A stretch of DNA of 64,000 nt from Alloyangia pacifica (GTDB lineage Bacteria > Pseudomonadota > Alphaproteobacteria > Rhodobacterales > Rhodobacteraceae): the NCBI RefSeq assembly GCF_900116195.1, contig NZ_FOZW01000008.1, forward strand, positions 62,001-126,000, in the 5' to 3' direction. The notes under the pieces were generated by a model, which was not told the DNA's origin, searched no databases, and saw only the letters and a program-made list of their open reading frames with translations. The position numbers and the translations under genes are program-made. Of this stretch, positions 34,776 to 43,684 are shown piece by piece (within the stretch, counting starts at the first letter, position 1; each line of letters starts with the position of its first letter).

Positions 34776-35564
34776 TCAGTCGAGCTGTGCAAGGAAGTCG
34801 GAAATGGCCGCCCTCGCGGCCTCGCGATGCGCCTGCGGATCCGCCGCCTTGTCGGGCAGCGGCTTGAGTATCGCCTTTGGCAGCAGCCCCGCGAGTTCGG
34901 CGGCGAGCGCCGCCGGGTGGATCCGGTCGCGCGGGGCGGAGAGGACCAGCGCAGGCATGTCGAGCGAGGCGATCTGTGCCTCGGTCAGCCCCGGATCATC
35001 CGCCGCCATGGCGGCCAGCACCGGCGCGAACGCTGTCGCATCGGGGCGGGTGAAATAGCCGCGCAGCGAGGCGAGGTTGTCGGGCGCCTCCGCCATGTCC
35101 TGCGCCAGCGCGGTGCCGTCCAACCCCGTCTCGCCAGCGCCGAGGCGCCGCGCGACCTCGGCCACGGGCGCCATGTTGTCCCGCACGGGCCCCGCGCCCC
35201 AGGCGGGGCGCAACAGGATCAGCCCGCGCACCCGCTCGGGCCGTGCCACCGCCAGCTTCAGCGCCAGCGCCGCGCCCATCGACACGCCGCCGAGCACCAG
35301 CGCGCTGCCAGCCTCCTGCGCCAGGAATGCCCCGAGGTCTGCGGCGAACTGTTCGAAACTCCAGCCGCCGGGCCCGAGTTCGGATCCGCCGTGCCCGCGG
35401 CATTCCAGCGTGAGACGCGTGGCGCGCGCATCCTCGGGGAAAAGCCCGGCCACCTGTGCCTCGTCACCGCCAAGCCCGTGCTGGAACAGCACCTTTGGGC
35501 CCGACCCGGCGCGGTAGCAGGCGAGGCGCGTGCCCTGCCGGGTGATCTCGCCGACCGTGCTCAT
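34776..35564 (-). CDS. Alpha/beta hydrolase
   Basis: A 262-residue alpha/beta-hydrolase-fold protein. The oxyanion region is FQHGLGG near 28-33, the nucleophile elbow is GVSMG with Ser95, the acid is probably in SAPRDRIHP near 215, and the base may be His in PQAHREA near 242. No signal peptide is seen. It could open a sugar lactone or remove an ester group from a glycoside. It starts at 35564, coupled by ATGA to the isomerase gene, and ends 3 bases before the epimerase gene. Confidence 0.83.
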   Translation of the reverse strand: MSTVGEITRQGTRLACYRAGSGPKVLFQHGLGGDEAQVAGLFPEDARATRLTLECRGHGGSELGPGGWSFEQFAADLGAFLAQEAGSALVLGGVSMGAALALKLAVARPERVRGLILLRPAWGAGPVRDNMAPVAEVARRLGAGETGLDGTALAQDMAEAPDNLASLRGYFTRPDATAFAPVLAAMAADDPGLTEAQIASLDMPALVLSAPRDRIHPAALAAELAGLLPKAILKPLPDKAADPQAHREAARAAISDFLAQLD

Positions 35565-36382
35565 GCCAGCCAGGCCTCCATGCGTCGCGCGGTCCGCGGC
35601 ACCTCGTCCAGGGTGATGCCATGGGTGACCAGCGCGCCCTCGTAGCCCGCCGCTGCAAGCCGCAGCACGAAGTCGGGAAAGTCGACGGCCCCCTCGCCGG
35701 GCGGCACCACCGCGCCCTCGGGGCTGCGGTCCTTGGCATGGGCGAGCCCGAGCATCGGTGCCGCTTCGGCCACTGCACGGGCGACGGTCTCGCGCACCTC
35801 GGCGGGAGTGCCGGTCTCGAAAAGGTTGGCGGGATCGAGGATGATGCGCAGCCGGTCGGTCTGCAGCTCGCGCGCGAGGCGCAGCGCGTCGGAAACCTCG
35901 CGCACCACGTTGGCCTGCTCCGGCTCGATGCCCAGCACCACGCCCGCGCCCTCGGCCATCTCGGCCAGCTGCGCCATGCAGGCGCGCATGTCGGCCCAGG
36001 CCTCGGGGGAGCTGTTGTCCGGATGCGGCGCCCATTGATCGGCGGCGTTGCGGCTGCCGGTGCAGAGGGTGACCATCGGGATGCCTGCCGCTGCGGCGCA
36101 GCTGATGACCCCGCGCAGGCGGGTGACCCCATCATGCCGCAGATCTACGTCGGGATGGGCGAGATTGCAGGTACCCGAGAGCGCGGGGAGCGAGACCGAG
36201 CTGGCCTCCGCCGCCGATCGCAGGGAGCACGAGACGCTCCCGGGCACTGCCGCGGGCACCGGGTCGAGCCCGGCACAGGCGAGGTTGAACTGCGCGGCGG
36301 AAAAGCCAGCATCGCGCACCTGTTTCAGCACCGCGAGCGGGTCGCTGCCGGGAAATGTCTTGGCGAAAATGCCCGCCTGCAT
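35561..36382 (-). CDS. TIM-barrel sugar isomerase/lyase (AP endonuclease 2 family)
   Basis: A 273-residue protein of the sugar phosphate isomerase/epimerase superfamily. Metal ligands are expected in LGIEPEQ near 150, RIILDPANLFE near 180, GLAHAKDRS near 213 and the C-terminal THG. It is one of two such proteins in this operon, each next to a Gfo/Idh dehydrogenase. In the described levoglucosan route two TIM-barrel proteins of this superfamily perform beta-elimination and hydration on a 3-keto sugar, a close parallel. It overlaps the Gfo/Idh gene by 1 base. Confidence 0.8.
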   Translation of the reverse strand: MQAGIFAKTFPGSDPLAVLKQVRDAGFSAAQFNLACAGLDPVPAAVPGSVSCSLRSAAEASSVSLPALSGTCNLAHPDVDLRHDGVTRLRGVISCAAAAGIPMVTLCTGSRNAADQWAPHPDNSSPEAWADMRACMAQLAEMAEGAGVVLGIEPEQANVVREVSDALRLARELQTDRLRIILDPANLFETGTPAEVRETVARAVAEAAPMLGLAHAKDRSPEGAVVPPGEGAVDFPDFVLRLAAAGYEGALVTHGITLDEVPRTARRMEAWLA

Positions 36383-37446
36383 CACACCGCCCCCGTCACA
36401 TCCGCCAGAGCCACCCGCGCGCCGCCCTGCCGCACCGAGCTGGCTATGGCGGTCATGGCGCGGATCGAGGCGATGCCGTCCGCGACCCCCGCCCCGCGCA
36501 TCGGCGCGCCCTCGAGGATGGTGTCTGCGAAGCCCTCGAGCTGCCGGCGGAAGAAATGCCCGTCGGCGGCCAGGGGGACCCGGGCCGTGGCGTCCTTCTC
36601 GTGGAAGATCTGCACCTCGGACGAGCGGAAGTACCAGGGGTTGAAGGTCTTGGCGAGGATCGAGCCGTTCTCGCCGTACATCTGGAAGCCCTCGTGCCAG
36701 TCCATGCGCACGGCGACGGTCAGGTCGAGATGCCCCAGCGCACCATTGGCGAACTCGGTCTCGACGAACCAGCACCACATGCCCGCGCGCTCCAGCAGCC
36801 GGGCGGTGACGGCGGTGATCTCGCCGCAAAGGAAGCGCGCGGTGTCCACAAGGTGCGAGCCATGCGCCAGCATGTAATACTGCCGCTTGTCCGCTTTGGG
36901 GTCGCCCGCCGGCTTGCGCGCCCGCGCCGAGAGGATCGGCTTCGGCTGGATCGCGTCGGTGTTGGTGTAACGGTGGGTGCTGTCGCAGTACCACGCCTTC
37001 AGCGCGATGATCTCGCCCATCTCGTCCCGCACGAAATCACGGGCCGCCTCCAGCGCCGGATCGAAGCGTTTCATGTGCCCGACCTGCAGCACCTTGCCGC
37101 TGGCCCTGACCGCTGCCGCCAATGCCTCCCCCTCCTCGACGGTCACGCCGATGGGTTTCTCGCACAGCACGTGTTTGCCCGCCTCCAGCGCACGCAGCGC
37201 GGCGGGGACGTGGAAGGCGTCCGACGTGGCGATGATCACCGCGTCGAGCGCCGGATCGGCGAGCATCTCGTCGTACTCGGCGTAGGCATCGCCGGGCTCG
37301 TAGGTTGCGCGCATCCTCTCCAGCAGGTCCGGCGCGGCGTCACAGATGGCGTGCAGCCGGGCATTGCGGGCCTTCACGCAGGACTCGAAATGGGCGAATT
37401 GCGCGATCGGGCCGCAGCCGAGGATGCCAACGTTGAGCTCGGTCAT
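36382..37446 (-). CDS. Gfo/Idh/MocA-family sugar oxidoreductase
   Basis: A 354-residue NAD(P)-dependent dehydrogenase. The N-terminal Rossmann motif is GILGCGPIAQ at 7-16, and the family Glu-Lys-Pro is CEKPIG at 95-100. The C-terminal domain holds the catalytic His/Asp region (LAHGSHLVDTARFL near 230). It would oxidise or reduce a sugar or glycoside at a ring carbon, often C3. It lies between the two TIM-barrel genes with 1- and 4-base overlaps. The second Gfo/Idh protein of the cluster is divergent at 41543. Confidence 0.87.
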   Translation of the reverse strand: MTELNVGILGCGPIAQFAHFESCVKARNARLHAICDAAPDLLERMRATYEPGDAYAEYDEMLADPALDAVIIATSDAFHVPAALRALEAGKHVLCEKPIGVTVEEGEALAAAVRASGKVLQVGHMKRFDPALEAARDFVRDEMGEIIALKAWYCDSTHRYTNTDAIQPKPILSARARKPAGDPKADKRQYYMLAHGSHLVDTARFLCGEITAVTARLLERAGMWCWFVETEFANGALGHLDLTVAVRMDWHEGFQMYGENGSILAKTFNPWYFRSSEVQIFHEKDATARVPLAADGHFFRRQLEGFADTILEGAPMRGAGVADGIASIRAMTAIASSVRQGGARVALADVTGAV

Positions 37447-38279
37447 TGCGCTGCCTCCGCCGCGAGCGTATCGCGCAGCGCAGCGTGGTTGGTCGCGACC
37501 GCCGCGGCGGGATCGCGCCCCGCCTCCTCGGATTCCTCCTCCAGCACCAGCCAGCCGTTGAAGCCGGGGGCCGCCGCGGCGAGCCGCGCCACTTCGGGCA
37601 CGTCCACCACGCCCTGCCCCAGCATCGCCCAGTCCCCCGCGGCATCCACGTCCTTGAGGTGCACGTAGCGGATACGCTCGCGCCAGCGGCTCATCGCGTC
37701 GCCGACGCTCTGGCCGCCGCGCAGGATGTGGCCGGTATCCGGCACCCAGCCGACGCGCGGGTCCATGCGCTCGAAGATGGCGGCGTAATCGGCCTCATCA
37801 TAGATCAGCGTGTCGTGGTGCGAACTGGGGTGCACGGCAAGCGGCACCCCCTGCTCGGCGGCGACCGCGAAGCTCTCTGTGTAGACCTGCGCGGCGATGT
37901 CGTATTTCTCGGCGCGTTCACCCGGAGACATGACGGTGGCCGAGCCCATGGAGATCAGCGCGCCGGGGAAACGGGCGACGAAGCGCGCGGTCTCGGCGAT
38001 GCGCGCGACATCGGCGGCCACCTGATCGGCCCCGCAATAGCCGCTCGGCGAGGCGACGGCATAGGCGACCAGCGTCAGCGCGTTGCGCTCGAGCGCAGCG
38101 GCGAAGGCCCCGGCGTCACCCATGTAATGGCCGATCATCTTGTCGGTGATCTCGATGCCGGTGTAGCCCGCAGCCGCGATGGCCCGCAGCAGGTCGTCCG
38201 GCCCGCCGGTCCAGCGCGGCCCCAGCATCTCCCAGGTGAAGGTCTGGCAGCCGAGTTTGAAGTCACAAGCCATTGTCAT
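37443..38279 (-). CDS. TIM-barrel sugar isomerase/lyase (IolE/AP endonuclease 2 family)
   Basis: A 278-residue protein. It begins LGCQTFTWEMLGPRW, an IolE-like N-terminus. Metal-binding residues are likely His (AVHPSSHHDT near 143), Asp-His (VPDTGHILRGG near 175), His (YVHLKDVD near 203) and Glu (LVLEEES near 245). The ATG at 38279 forms an ATGA junction with the permease; a second ATG two codons on is possible. With its neighbour Gfo/Idh protein it could act on a keto-sugar through elimination or isomerisation. Confidence 0.8.
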   Translation of the reverse strand: MTMACDFKLGCQTFTWEMLGPRWTGGPDDLLRAIAAAGYTGIEITDKMIGHYMGDAGAFAAALERNALTLVAYAVASPSGYCGADQVAADVARIAETARFVARFPGALISMGSATVMSPGERAEKYDIAAQVYTESFAVAAEQGVPLAVHPSSHHDTLIYDEADYAAIFERMDPRVGWVPDTGHILRGGQSVGDAMSRWRERIRYVHLKDVDAAGDWAMLGQGVVDVPEVARLAAAAPGFNGWLVLEEESEEAGRDPAAAVATNHAALRDTLAAEAAQ

Positions 38280-39151
38280 TCCTTGATACCGCCTTGGGTC
38301 AGCCCTTCGATGATGTGGCGCTGGAAGACCAGCACCAGCAGGATGAGCGGCGCGGTCACGATGGCCGAGGCCGCCGCGATGTCGCCCCAGGGCACGAAGT
38401 AGAGGTTGGTGAAATTGGCGATCCCGACGGGGATCGTCTGGTGGTCGATGTTCGAGGTGAAGGCGAGCGCGAACAGAAACTCGTTCCACGCCGTGATGAA
38501 GGCCAGCAGCCCGGTGGTGACGAGGCTGGGCAGCGACATCGGCAGGATGATGAACCAGTAGATGCCGATGGCGTGCAGCCCATCCATCCGGGCCGCCTCG
38601 TCGATCTCGCGCGGGAGCGTTTCGAAGTAGCCGTACATCACCCATGTGACCAGCGGCAGCACCAACGCGATGTAGACGAGGATCAGCGCGGTGTAGGTGT
38701 CGAGCAACTGCAGCGCCGAGGCGACGATGTAGAGCGGCCCGACAAGGGTGATCTGCGGGAACATCGACACCGACAGGATCACCATCAGGATGCCGTAGCG
38801 CCCGCGGATGTCGAGCCGCGACAGGGCAAAGGCGGCCAGCGAGCCGATGGCCAGGCACAGGAAGGTCGTCGCCAGCGACACGATCAGCGAGTTCAGCACG
38901 TAAAGGTGCAGCTGCTTCTCGACGAAGACGTTGTAGTAGTGCTCCCAGGTGAAGGGGTCGGGGATCAAAGTGGGCGTGCCCGAGGTCAGCGCCTTGTCGA
39001 GCTGGAACGACGTGGCGAACTGCCAGACGAAGGGCGAGGCCGACCACAGCAGGATCATCAGCGCACCGGCGTAGAGCAGAGCGCGGCGCAGGAAACCCCT
39101 GCCCGGCAGGGCGCTGGCGGCGGTTGCGGCGGAAATGGCGGTCCGGGTCAT
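38276..39151 (-). CDS. Sugar ABC transporter permease (MalG family)
   Basis: A 291-residue permease with six hydrophobic segments. The EAA motif is EIDEAARMDGLHAIGIYWFI near 190, and the C-terminus GLTQGGIKE is typical of the MalG type. It is coupled by ATGA overlaps to the permease before it and the isomerase after it, so transport and catabolism are one transcription-translation unit. Confidence 0.92.
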   Translation of the reverse strand: MTRTAISAATAASALPGRGFLRRALLYAGALMILLWSASPFVWQFATSFQLDKALTSGTPTLIPDPFTWEHYYNVFVEKQLHLYVLNSLIVSLATTFLCLAIGSLAAFALSRLDIRGRYGILMVILSVSMFPQITLVGPLYIVASALQLLDTYTALILVYIALVLPLVTWVMYGYFETLPREIDEAARMDGLHAIGIYWFIILPMSLPSLVTTGLLAFITAWNEFLFALAFTSNIDHQTIPVGIANFTNLYFVPWGDIAAASAIVTAPLILLVLVFQRHIIEGLTQGGIKE

Positions 39152-40077
39152 GACACCCTCCGGATCGTGCGCACCAGCCAGAGGCAGAGGATCCCGGCTA
39201 GGATCGCCTCGGTGATGAACATCGCGGTGGAAACGGTAGAGCCGTAGCCGAACTCCAGCGTCGAGAAGAGTTCCTTGTAGGCCAGGGTCGAGAGCGTCTC
39301 GGTGCTGTCGGCGGGGCCGCCGCCGGTGAGCACGTAGACCAGGTCGAACACCCGGAAGGCGTCGAGCGCGCGGAACAGCCCGGCGATCAGCAACGTCGGC
39401 ATCAAGAGCGGCAGGCGGATCGACCAGAACACCGTCCAGCCCCGCGCGCCGTCCATCCGTGCCGCCTCGGTCAGCGACTTGGGGATGGTCTGCAGGCCAG
39501 TCAGCAAGAGCAGCGCCATGAAGGGGGCGGTCTTCCAGACGTCGGCGATGATCAGCGTGGTGAGCGCGGTGTCGGGATTGCCGTACCAGTTGATCTTGGC
39601 GTCGATGATCCCGAGGTTCATCAGCAGCCAGTTCACCACCCCGTTCTGCCCGTCGAAGAGCCAGCCGAACATCTTCGAGGTGACCACGGTGGGCATCGCC
39701 CAGGGCACCAGCATCGCCGCGCGCACCAACCCGCGGCAGGCAAAGCGCTCGTAAAGCACCAGCGCCATGCCGAGCCCGATCAGCGTCTCCAGCAGGGTCG
39801 AGGCGAAGGTGAACCAGACCGTGTGCCCCCATGCGTTCCAGAAGCGGGCATCGGACAGCAGGCCGGTGTAATTCTCCAACCCGACGAAATCCGACTGCCG
39901 GGTGATCAGCGAGGTATTGGTCAGCGACAACCGCAGCCCCTCGAGGATCGGCCAGAAGGCGACCGCCCCGATGGCGAGGAAGGTCGGCAGCAGCAGCAGC
40001 CATGGCCAGACCCAGCGCGGCATCGCCGGGCGGCGGCGGGCAGAAAGCTCTGCCCGCGCCGTGTGGGTTCGTGTCAT
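39148..40077 (-). CDS. Sugar ABC transporter permease (MalF family)
   Basis: A 309-residue permease. The first helix (WPWLLLLPTFLAIGAVAFWP) follows a basic N-terminus, a periplasmic loop containing VGLENYTGLL comes next, and the EAA loop is SLTEAARMDGARGWTVFWSI near 200. The ATG at 40077 is used; a GTG two codons earlier is an alternative. It lies 10 bases after the binding-protein stop. Confidence 0.9.
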   Translation of the reverse strand: MTRTHTARAELSARRRPAMPRWVWPWLLLLPTFLAIGAVAFWPILEGLRLSLTNTSLITRQSDFVGLENYTGLLSDARFWNAWGHTVWFTFASTLLETLIGLGMALVLYERFACRGLVRAAMLVPWAMPTVVTSKMFGWLFDGQNGVVNWLLMNLGIIDAKINWYGNPDTALTTLIIADVWKTAPFMALLLLTGLQTIPKSLTEAARMDGARGWTVFWSIRLPLLMPTLLIAGLFRALDAFRVFDLVYVLTGGGPADSTETLSTLAYKELFSTLEFGYGSTVSTAMFITEAILAGILCLWLVRTIRRVS

Positions 40078-40087
40078 GCTCACGGGA

Positions 40088-41416
40088 TCAGCCGACGATC
40101 TTGTCCAGCTGGCCCGACAGCGCGGTCATTTCCTTCTCGACCTCGCCATTGACCAGCGCCTTCGAGATGCCGGACTGCAGCGCCAGGGTGACCTTGGCAT
40201 ACTCGGGCGTGACCGGGCGCGGCGTGGCGCCGGTGAAGACCGGTCGCAGGGTGGCCATGAAGGGCTGCTTCTCGTTCAGCTCTGCGTCGTCGAAGAGCGC
40301 CGGGCGGCTCGGCCCGAGGCCGAAGTTCAGCGCGATGCGCTTCTGCTGCTCGGGCGCGGACATCCACGACATGAATTCCCAGGCCGCATCGCGCTCCTTG
40401 GTGTTGGCGTTGAGGCCGAGCTGGTAGCCGCCGAGCGTCGAGGCGCTCTTGCCGCCGTCGAAATGCGGCAGAGGACCGGCACCGACCTTGCCGACGATCT
40501 CCGAGACCGAGGGGTCCTGGGCGATCGGCCAGACATAGGACCAGTTGCGCAGGAACATCGACTTGCCGGCGGTGAACGGCTGACGAGAGGGTTCCTCGTC
40601 CCAGCTCAGCACGTCCGAGGGGCTGATCTTCATCTCGTTGATCGTGTCGTAGAGAAACTGGATCGCCTCGACCGCGGCGGACTCGCCGATGCGCGCGCTG
40701 CGCCCGTCGTCCGCGAGGATCGCGCCGCCATTGGAGGCAATCGCCTCGACCGCGTCGCAGACCAGCACCTCGGCCTGCTTGCCCTGCCAGAGGAAGCCGA
40801 ACTCGGTATCGCCCGCCTCCATCGCCGCCTTGCCGATGCGCGCCATCTCGGCCCAGGTCGAGGGCACAGCCTCGCCGTATTGGTCCAGCAGGTCCTTGCG
40901 GTAGTACATCATGCCGGTGTCCATGAACCACGGCAGGGCGGTCAGCTTGCCATCCCATTTGCAGGCCGAAAGCGTGCCTTCGAAATATTTCGAGGTCATC
41001 TCGGCATCGACGAACTCGTCGAGCGGCAGCGCCCAGCCCGCGGCGGCAAAGCCGGCGATCCAGATGACGTCCTGCGAGAAGACGTCCGGAGTGCCGTTGC
41101 CACGGGCGAGCTGCTGCACGAGGCCCTGGTAGACCTCGGTCGAGGAACTGGGCGGCGGCAGCTCGATGTAGTCGACCATCACCCGGTCCTGGCTTTCGTT
41201 GAAGCTGTCCACCAGGTCGCCGAAGGTTTCGCTGCCGAAGAAGGACGCGGTCGCGAAGGAAATCTGCTTGCGGCCCGCGGCACGGGCCCGCGTCGGAAGG
41301 CCGAGCGCGGCGGCGCCGAGCCCTGCGGCACCGGTGGACAGAAAGGCCCGCCGGTCGAGCTGCGTGACATGGGCCGGCCCGGGCCGGCCGCCGGAATGCG
41401 GTGTCTTGATGGTCAT
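40088..41416 (-). CDS. Sugar ABC transporter solute-binding protein, Tat-type signal
   Basis: A 442-residue family 1 solute-binding protein. A twin-arginine signal is seen near 20-40 (LDRRAFLSTG, then an Ala/Gly-rich core ending ARA-AG). The mature protein shows the ISFATASFFG opening, the GTPDVFSQDVIWIAGFAAAGW ligand-region segment, and MMYYRKDLLDQYG, which is widespread in this family. The ATG at 41416 follows GGGAGGAG. It is the first gene of the operon and diverges from the Gfo/Idh gene at 41543 over a 126-base promoter region. Confidence 0.9.
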   Translation of the reverse strand: MTIKTPHSGGRPGPAHVTQLDRRAFLSTGAAGLGAAALGLPTRARAAGRKQISFATASFFGSETFGDLVDSFNESQDRVMVDYIELPPPSSSTEVYQGLVQQLARGNGTPDVFSQDVIWIAGFAAAGWALPLDEFVDAEMTSKYFEGTLSACKWDGKLTALPWFMDTGMMYYRKDLLDQYGEAVPSTWAEMARIGKAAMEAGDTEFGFLWQGKQAEVLVCDAVEAIASNGGAILADDGRSARIGESAAVEAIQFLYDTINEMKISPSDVLSWDEEPSRQPFTAGKSMFLRNWSYVWPIAQDPSVSEIVGKVGAGPLPHFDGGKSASTLGGYQLGLNANTKERDAAWEFMSWMSAPEQQKRIALNFGLGPSRPALFDDAELNEKQPFMATLRPVFTGATPRPVTPEYAKVTLALQSGISKALVNGEVEKEMTALSGQLDKIVG

Positions 41417-41472
41417 GGTATCTCCTCCCAAAACGATGGCCTCCCAACCATCGATTTACTCACGGTTCTAAA

Positions 41473-41495
41473 TTTTTTATCGCGCGTCAAGAAAT
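41473..41495. promoter_or_regulatory. Divergent promoter with CGCGCGT-centred LacI-like element
   Basis: In the 126-base divergent region, T6-ATCGCGCGTCAAGAAATA (41473-41496) forms a GC core flanked by T- and A-runs. A similar core, CGCGCGTAAAG, lies upstream of the LacI-family gene (44771-44781). The local LacI protein is the natural candidate to bind both. Confidence 0.45.
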
Positions 41496-41542
41496 AAAAA
41501 ACTACAAGTGAGGAAGGGAGTCGTGATCGCGGCAGGAGACTT

Positions 41543-42736
41543 ATGGACACGAGGGAGGAAAACTTGGGTCAGTCAGCACAGGGTTCTGTACAAGGGGCAG
41601 CGCGGGAAAACCTGCGCATCGGCGTGGTAGGTTGCGGCAACATCTCCGCGATTTACATGAAGAATGCCGGTATGTTCCGCCGTCTCGAAATGTCCGCCTG
41701 CGCCGATCTGCGGCCTGAGGCGGCGGCGACGCGAGCAGCGGAATTCGGCTTGCGGGCGATGACGGTGGACGAGATCTTCGACACCCCCGACATCGACCTC
41801 ATCCTCAACCTCTCGGTGCCTGCCGCGCATCACGAGGTGTCGATGCGCGCGATTCGGGCCGGAAAGCACGTGTTCACCGAAAAGCCCCTCTGTGCCTCCG
41901 CCGCCGAGGCGCGCGAGCTGCTCGACGCCGCACAGGCAGCGGGGCTCTGCGTGGGGTCGGCCCCGGACACTTTCCTCGGCGCGGCGGGGCGCAGGGCCCG
42001 GCAACTGATCGACGGCGGCTCGCTGGGGCAGGTGATCACCGGCACCGCCTTCATGCTCGGGCGCGGCATGGAGCACTGGCACCCCAACCCCGCCTTCTAC
42101 TACCAGCCCGGCGCCGGGCCGGTGCTCGACATGGGGCCCTACTACCTGACCATGCTGACCTACCTGCTGGGGCCGGTGCGGGCGGTCAGCGCCGCCACCT
42201 CCTTCGGTGCGAAGACCCGCACGATCACCGCCGAGGGGCCGCTGCAGAACACCAGCTTCGAGGCAGGCACCCCGACCACCGCGCTCTCGCTGCTCGAATT
42301 CCACTCCGGCCCCATCGTCACCTTCGGCGCCTCCTGGGACGTCCACCGCCATTCGAACATGCCGATCGAGCTGCACGGGACCGAGGGCTCACTTCGGTTG
42401 CCCGACCCGGACAATTTCGGCGACGTGGTGGCGCTGTCGCCGGGCGGCGCGGACTGGGCCGAGCACAGCTCCGAAGGCACGCCCTTCGGCACGACCAACT
42501 ACCCGTTCGACGCCCCGGACAGGGCCAACTACCGGGCACTCGGCCTTGCGGAGATGGCCGAGGCGCTGGCGGAGGGCCGCACCCCCCGCGCCGGTGGCGC
42601 GCTCGCCTACCACGTGCTCGAGGTGCTCGAGGGCATCCTGCTGGCCGGAGAGCGCCGGGCGCGGATCGAGATCGCCTCCTGCCCGGAGCAGCCGGCACTT
42701 CTGGGCGAGGTGGCGGCGGAGGGGTTGCTGCGATGA
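41543..42736 (+). CDS. Gfo/Idh/MocA-family oxidoreductase
   Basis: A 397-residue dehydrogenase. The Rossmann motif GVVGCGNIS is at 27-35 after a 25-residue polar N-terminus, and the Glu-Lys-Pro triplet FTEKPLC is near 113. The second domain has YQPGAGPVLDMGPYYLTML near 185, where the catalytic Lys/His/Asp usually lie; here Asp and Tyr are visible. The start has CAGGAG upstream. It is divergent from the ABC operon and overlaps the esterase gene by 4 bases. It could be the first oxidation or the final reduction of the pathway. Confidence 0.85.
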   Translation: MDTREENLGQSAQGSVQGAARENLRIGVVGCGNISAIYMKNAGMFRRLEMSACADLRPEAAATRAAEFGLRAMTVDEIFDTPDIDLILNLSVPAAHHEVSMRAIRAGKHVFTEKPLCASAAEARELLDAAQAAGLCVGSAPDTFLGAAGRRARQLIDGGSLGQVITGTAFMLGRGMEHWHPNPAFYYQPGAGPVLDMGPYYLTMLTYLLGPVRAVSAATSFGAKTRTITAEGPLQNTSFEAGTPTTALSLLEFHSGPIVTFGASWDVHRHSNMPIELHGTEGSLRLPDPDNFGDVVALSPGGADWAEHSSEGTPFGTTNYPFDAPDRANYRALGLAEMAEALAEGRTPRAGGALAYHVLEVLEGILLAGERRARIEIASCPEQPALLGEVAAEGLLR

Positions 42737-43671
42737 TCCGCGACACGCTTGCCCCCGGCGCCCGCGCCACGCTCGCCGCGCAGGCGCAAGCGCCGGGCCG
42801 TCCGTTCGAGCAGATGAGCGCCGCCGAGGCCCGGGCCGCCTTCGATGCCGGCTGGCCGCTGCTGCAGCTGCCCCCCGATCCGGCACTGGCCGAGGGGCCA
42901 GTGCCGATGCCGCTCGGCGGAAGCGCAGCTCTCTGCTGGCGCGGCTCGACGGCCCCCGCGCAGGGCGCACGCTGCATCCTCTACCTGCACGGCGGAGGCT
43001 GGGTGGTCGGCACCCCGGCCTCGCATGCGGCGATCTGCCAGAGGCTCGCCGCCGCCTGCCAGGCGGTGGTGGTCTGCCCGGACTACCGGCTCGCCCCGGA
43101 GCACCGTTTCCCTGCTGCAGCCGAGGACGCCATCGCCTGCCTTGGCGACCTGCCCGCATTGGCAGACCAGCTCGGAATTTCGGACGAGCGGATCGTCGTC
43201 GCGGGCGACAGCGCGGGCGGCAACCTTGCCGCCGTCGCAGCGCTGGCATCCTCGCGGGGAAGGTCCGCGCCGCGCCCGCGCGCGCAGCTGCTGTTCTACC
43301 CCAACGCCGATGCCACGCAGACGCACGAGAGCTACACCCGCTTTGCCGAGGGCTTCGGGCTGAGCGCCCGCACCATGCGCTGGTTCCGCGACCAATACGC
43401 CGCGCCCGAGGACTTTGACGACTGGCGCATCTCGCCGCTGCGCGCCGAGCTGACCGGTGCCCCGCCCGCCTTCGTGGCGCTGGCCGGGGCCGACATCCTG
43501 CATGACGAGGGGCGCGCCTATGCCGAAGCGCTGTCGGCGGCCGGGACCGAGGTCGAAACGCGGCTCTGGGCCGGGCACCTGCACGGGTTTCTCAGCCATT
43601 GCCGGTATGACCGCGCCGCCTTCGAGGCGATTGCCGCCGCCGCACAGTTCCTCGACCGGCTGGACGTCTGA
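42733..43671 (+). CDS. Alpha/beta hydrolase fold-3 esterase (HSL family)
   Basis: A 312-residue cytoplasmic esterase/lactonase. The HSL-family oxyanion motif HGGGW is at 86-90, the nucleophile elbow GDSAGGN near 158 with Ser160, the acid in GADILHDEG near 255 and the base in LHGFLSH near 283. It is translationally coupled to the Gfo/Idh gene. It may hydrolyse an acyl group or a lactone formed by the dehydrogenase. It converges on the LacI-family gene, with only 13 bases between stops. Confidence 0.85.
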   Translation: MIRDTLAPGARATLAAQAQAPGRPFEQMSAAEARAAFDAGWPLLQLPPDPALAEGPVPMPLGGSAALCWRGSTAPAQGARCILYLHGGGWVVGTPASHAAICQRLAAACQAVVVCPDYRLAPEHRFPAAAEDAIACLGDLPALADQLGISDERIVVAGDSAGGNLAAVAALASSRGRSAPRPRAQLLFYPNADATQTHESYTRFAEGFGLSARTMRWFRDQYAAPEDFDDWRISPLRAELTGAPPAFVALAGADILHDEGRAYAEALSAAGTEVETRLWAGHLHGFLSHCRYDRAAFEAIAAAAQFLDRLDV

Positions 43672-43684
43672 ACCGCGGACCGGC

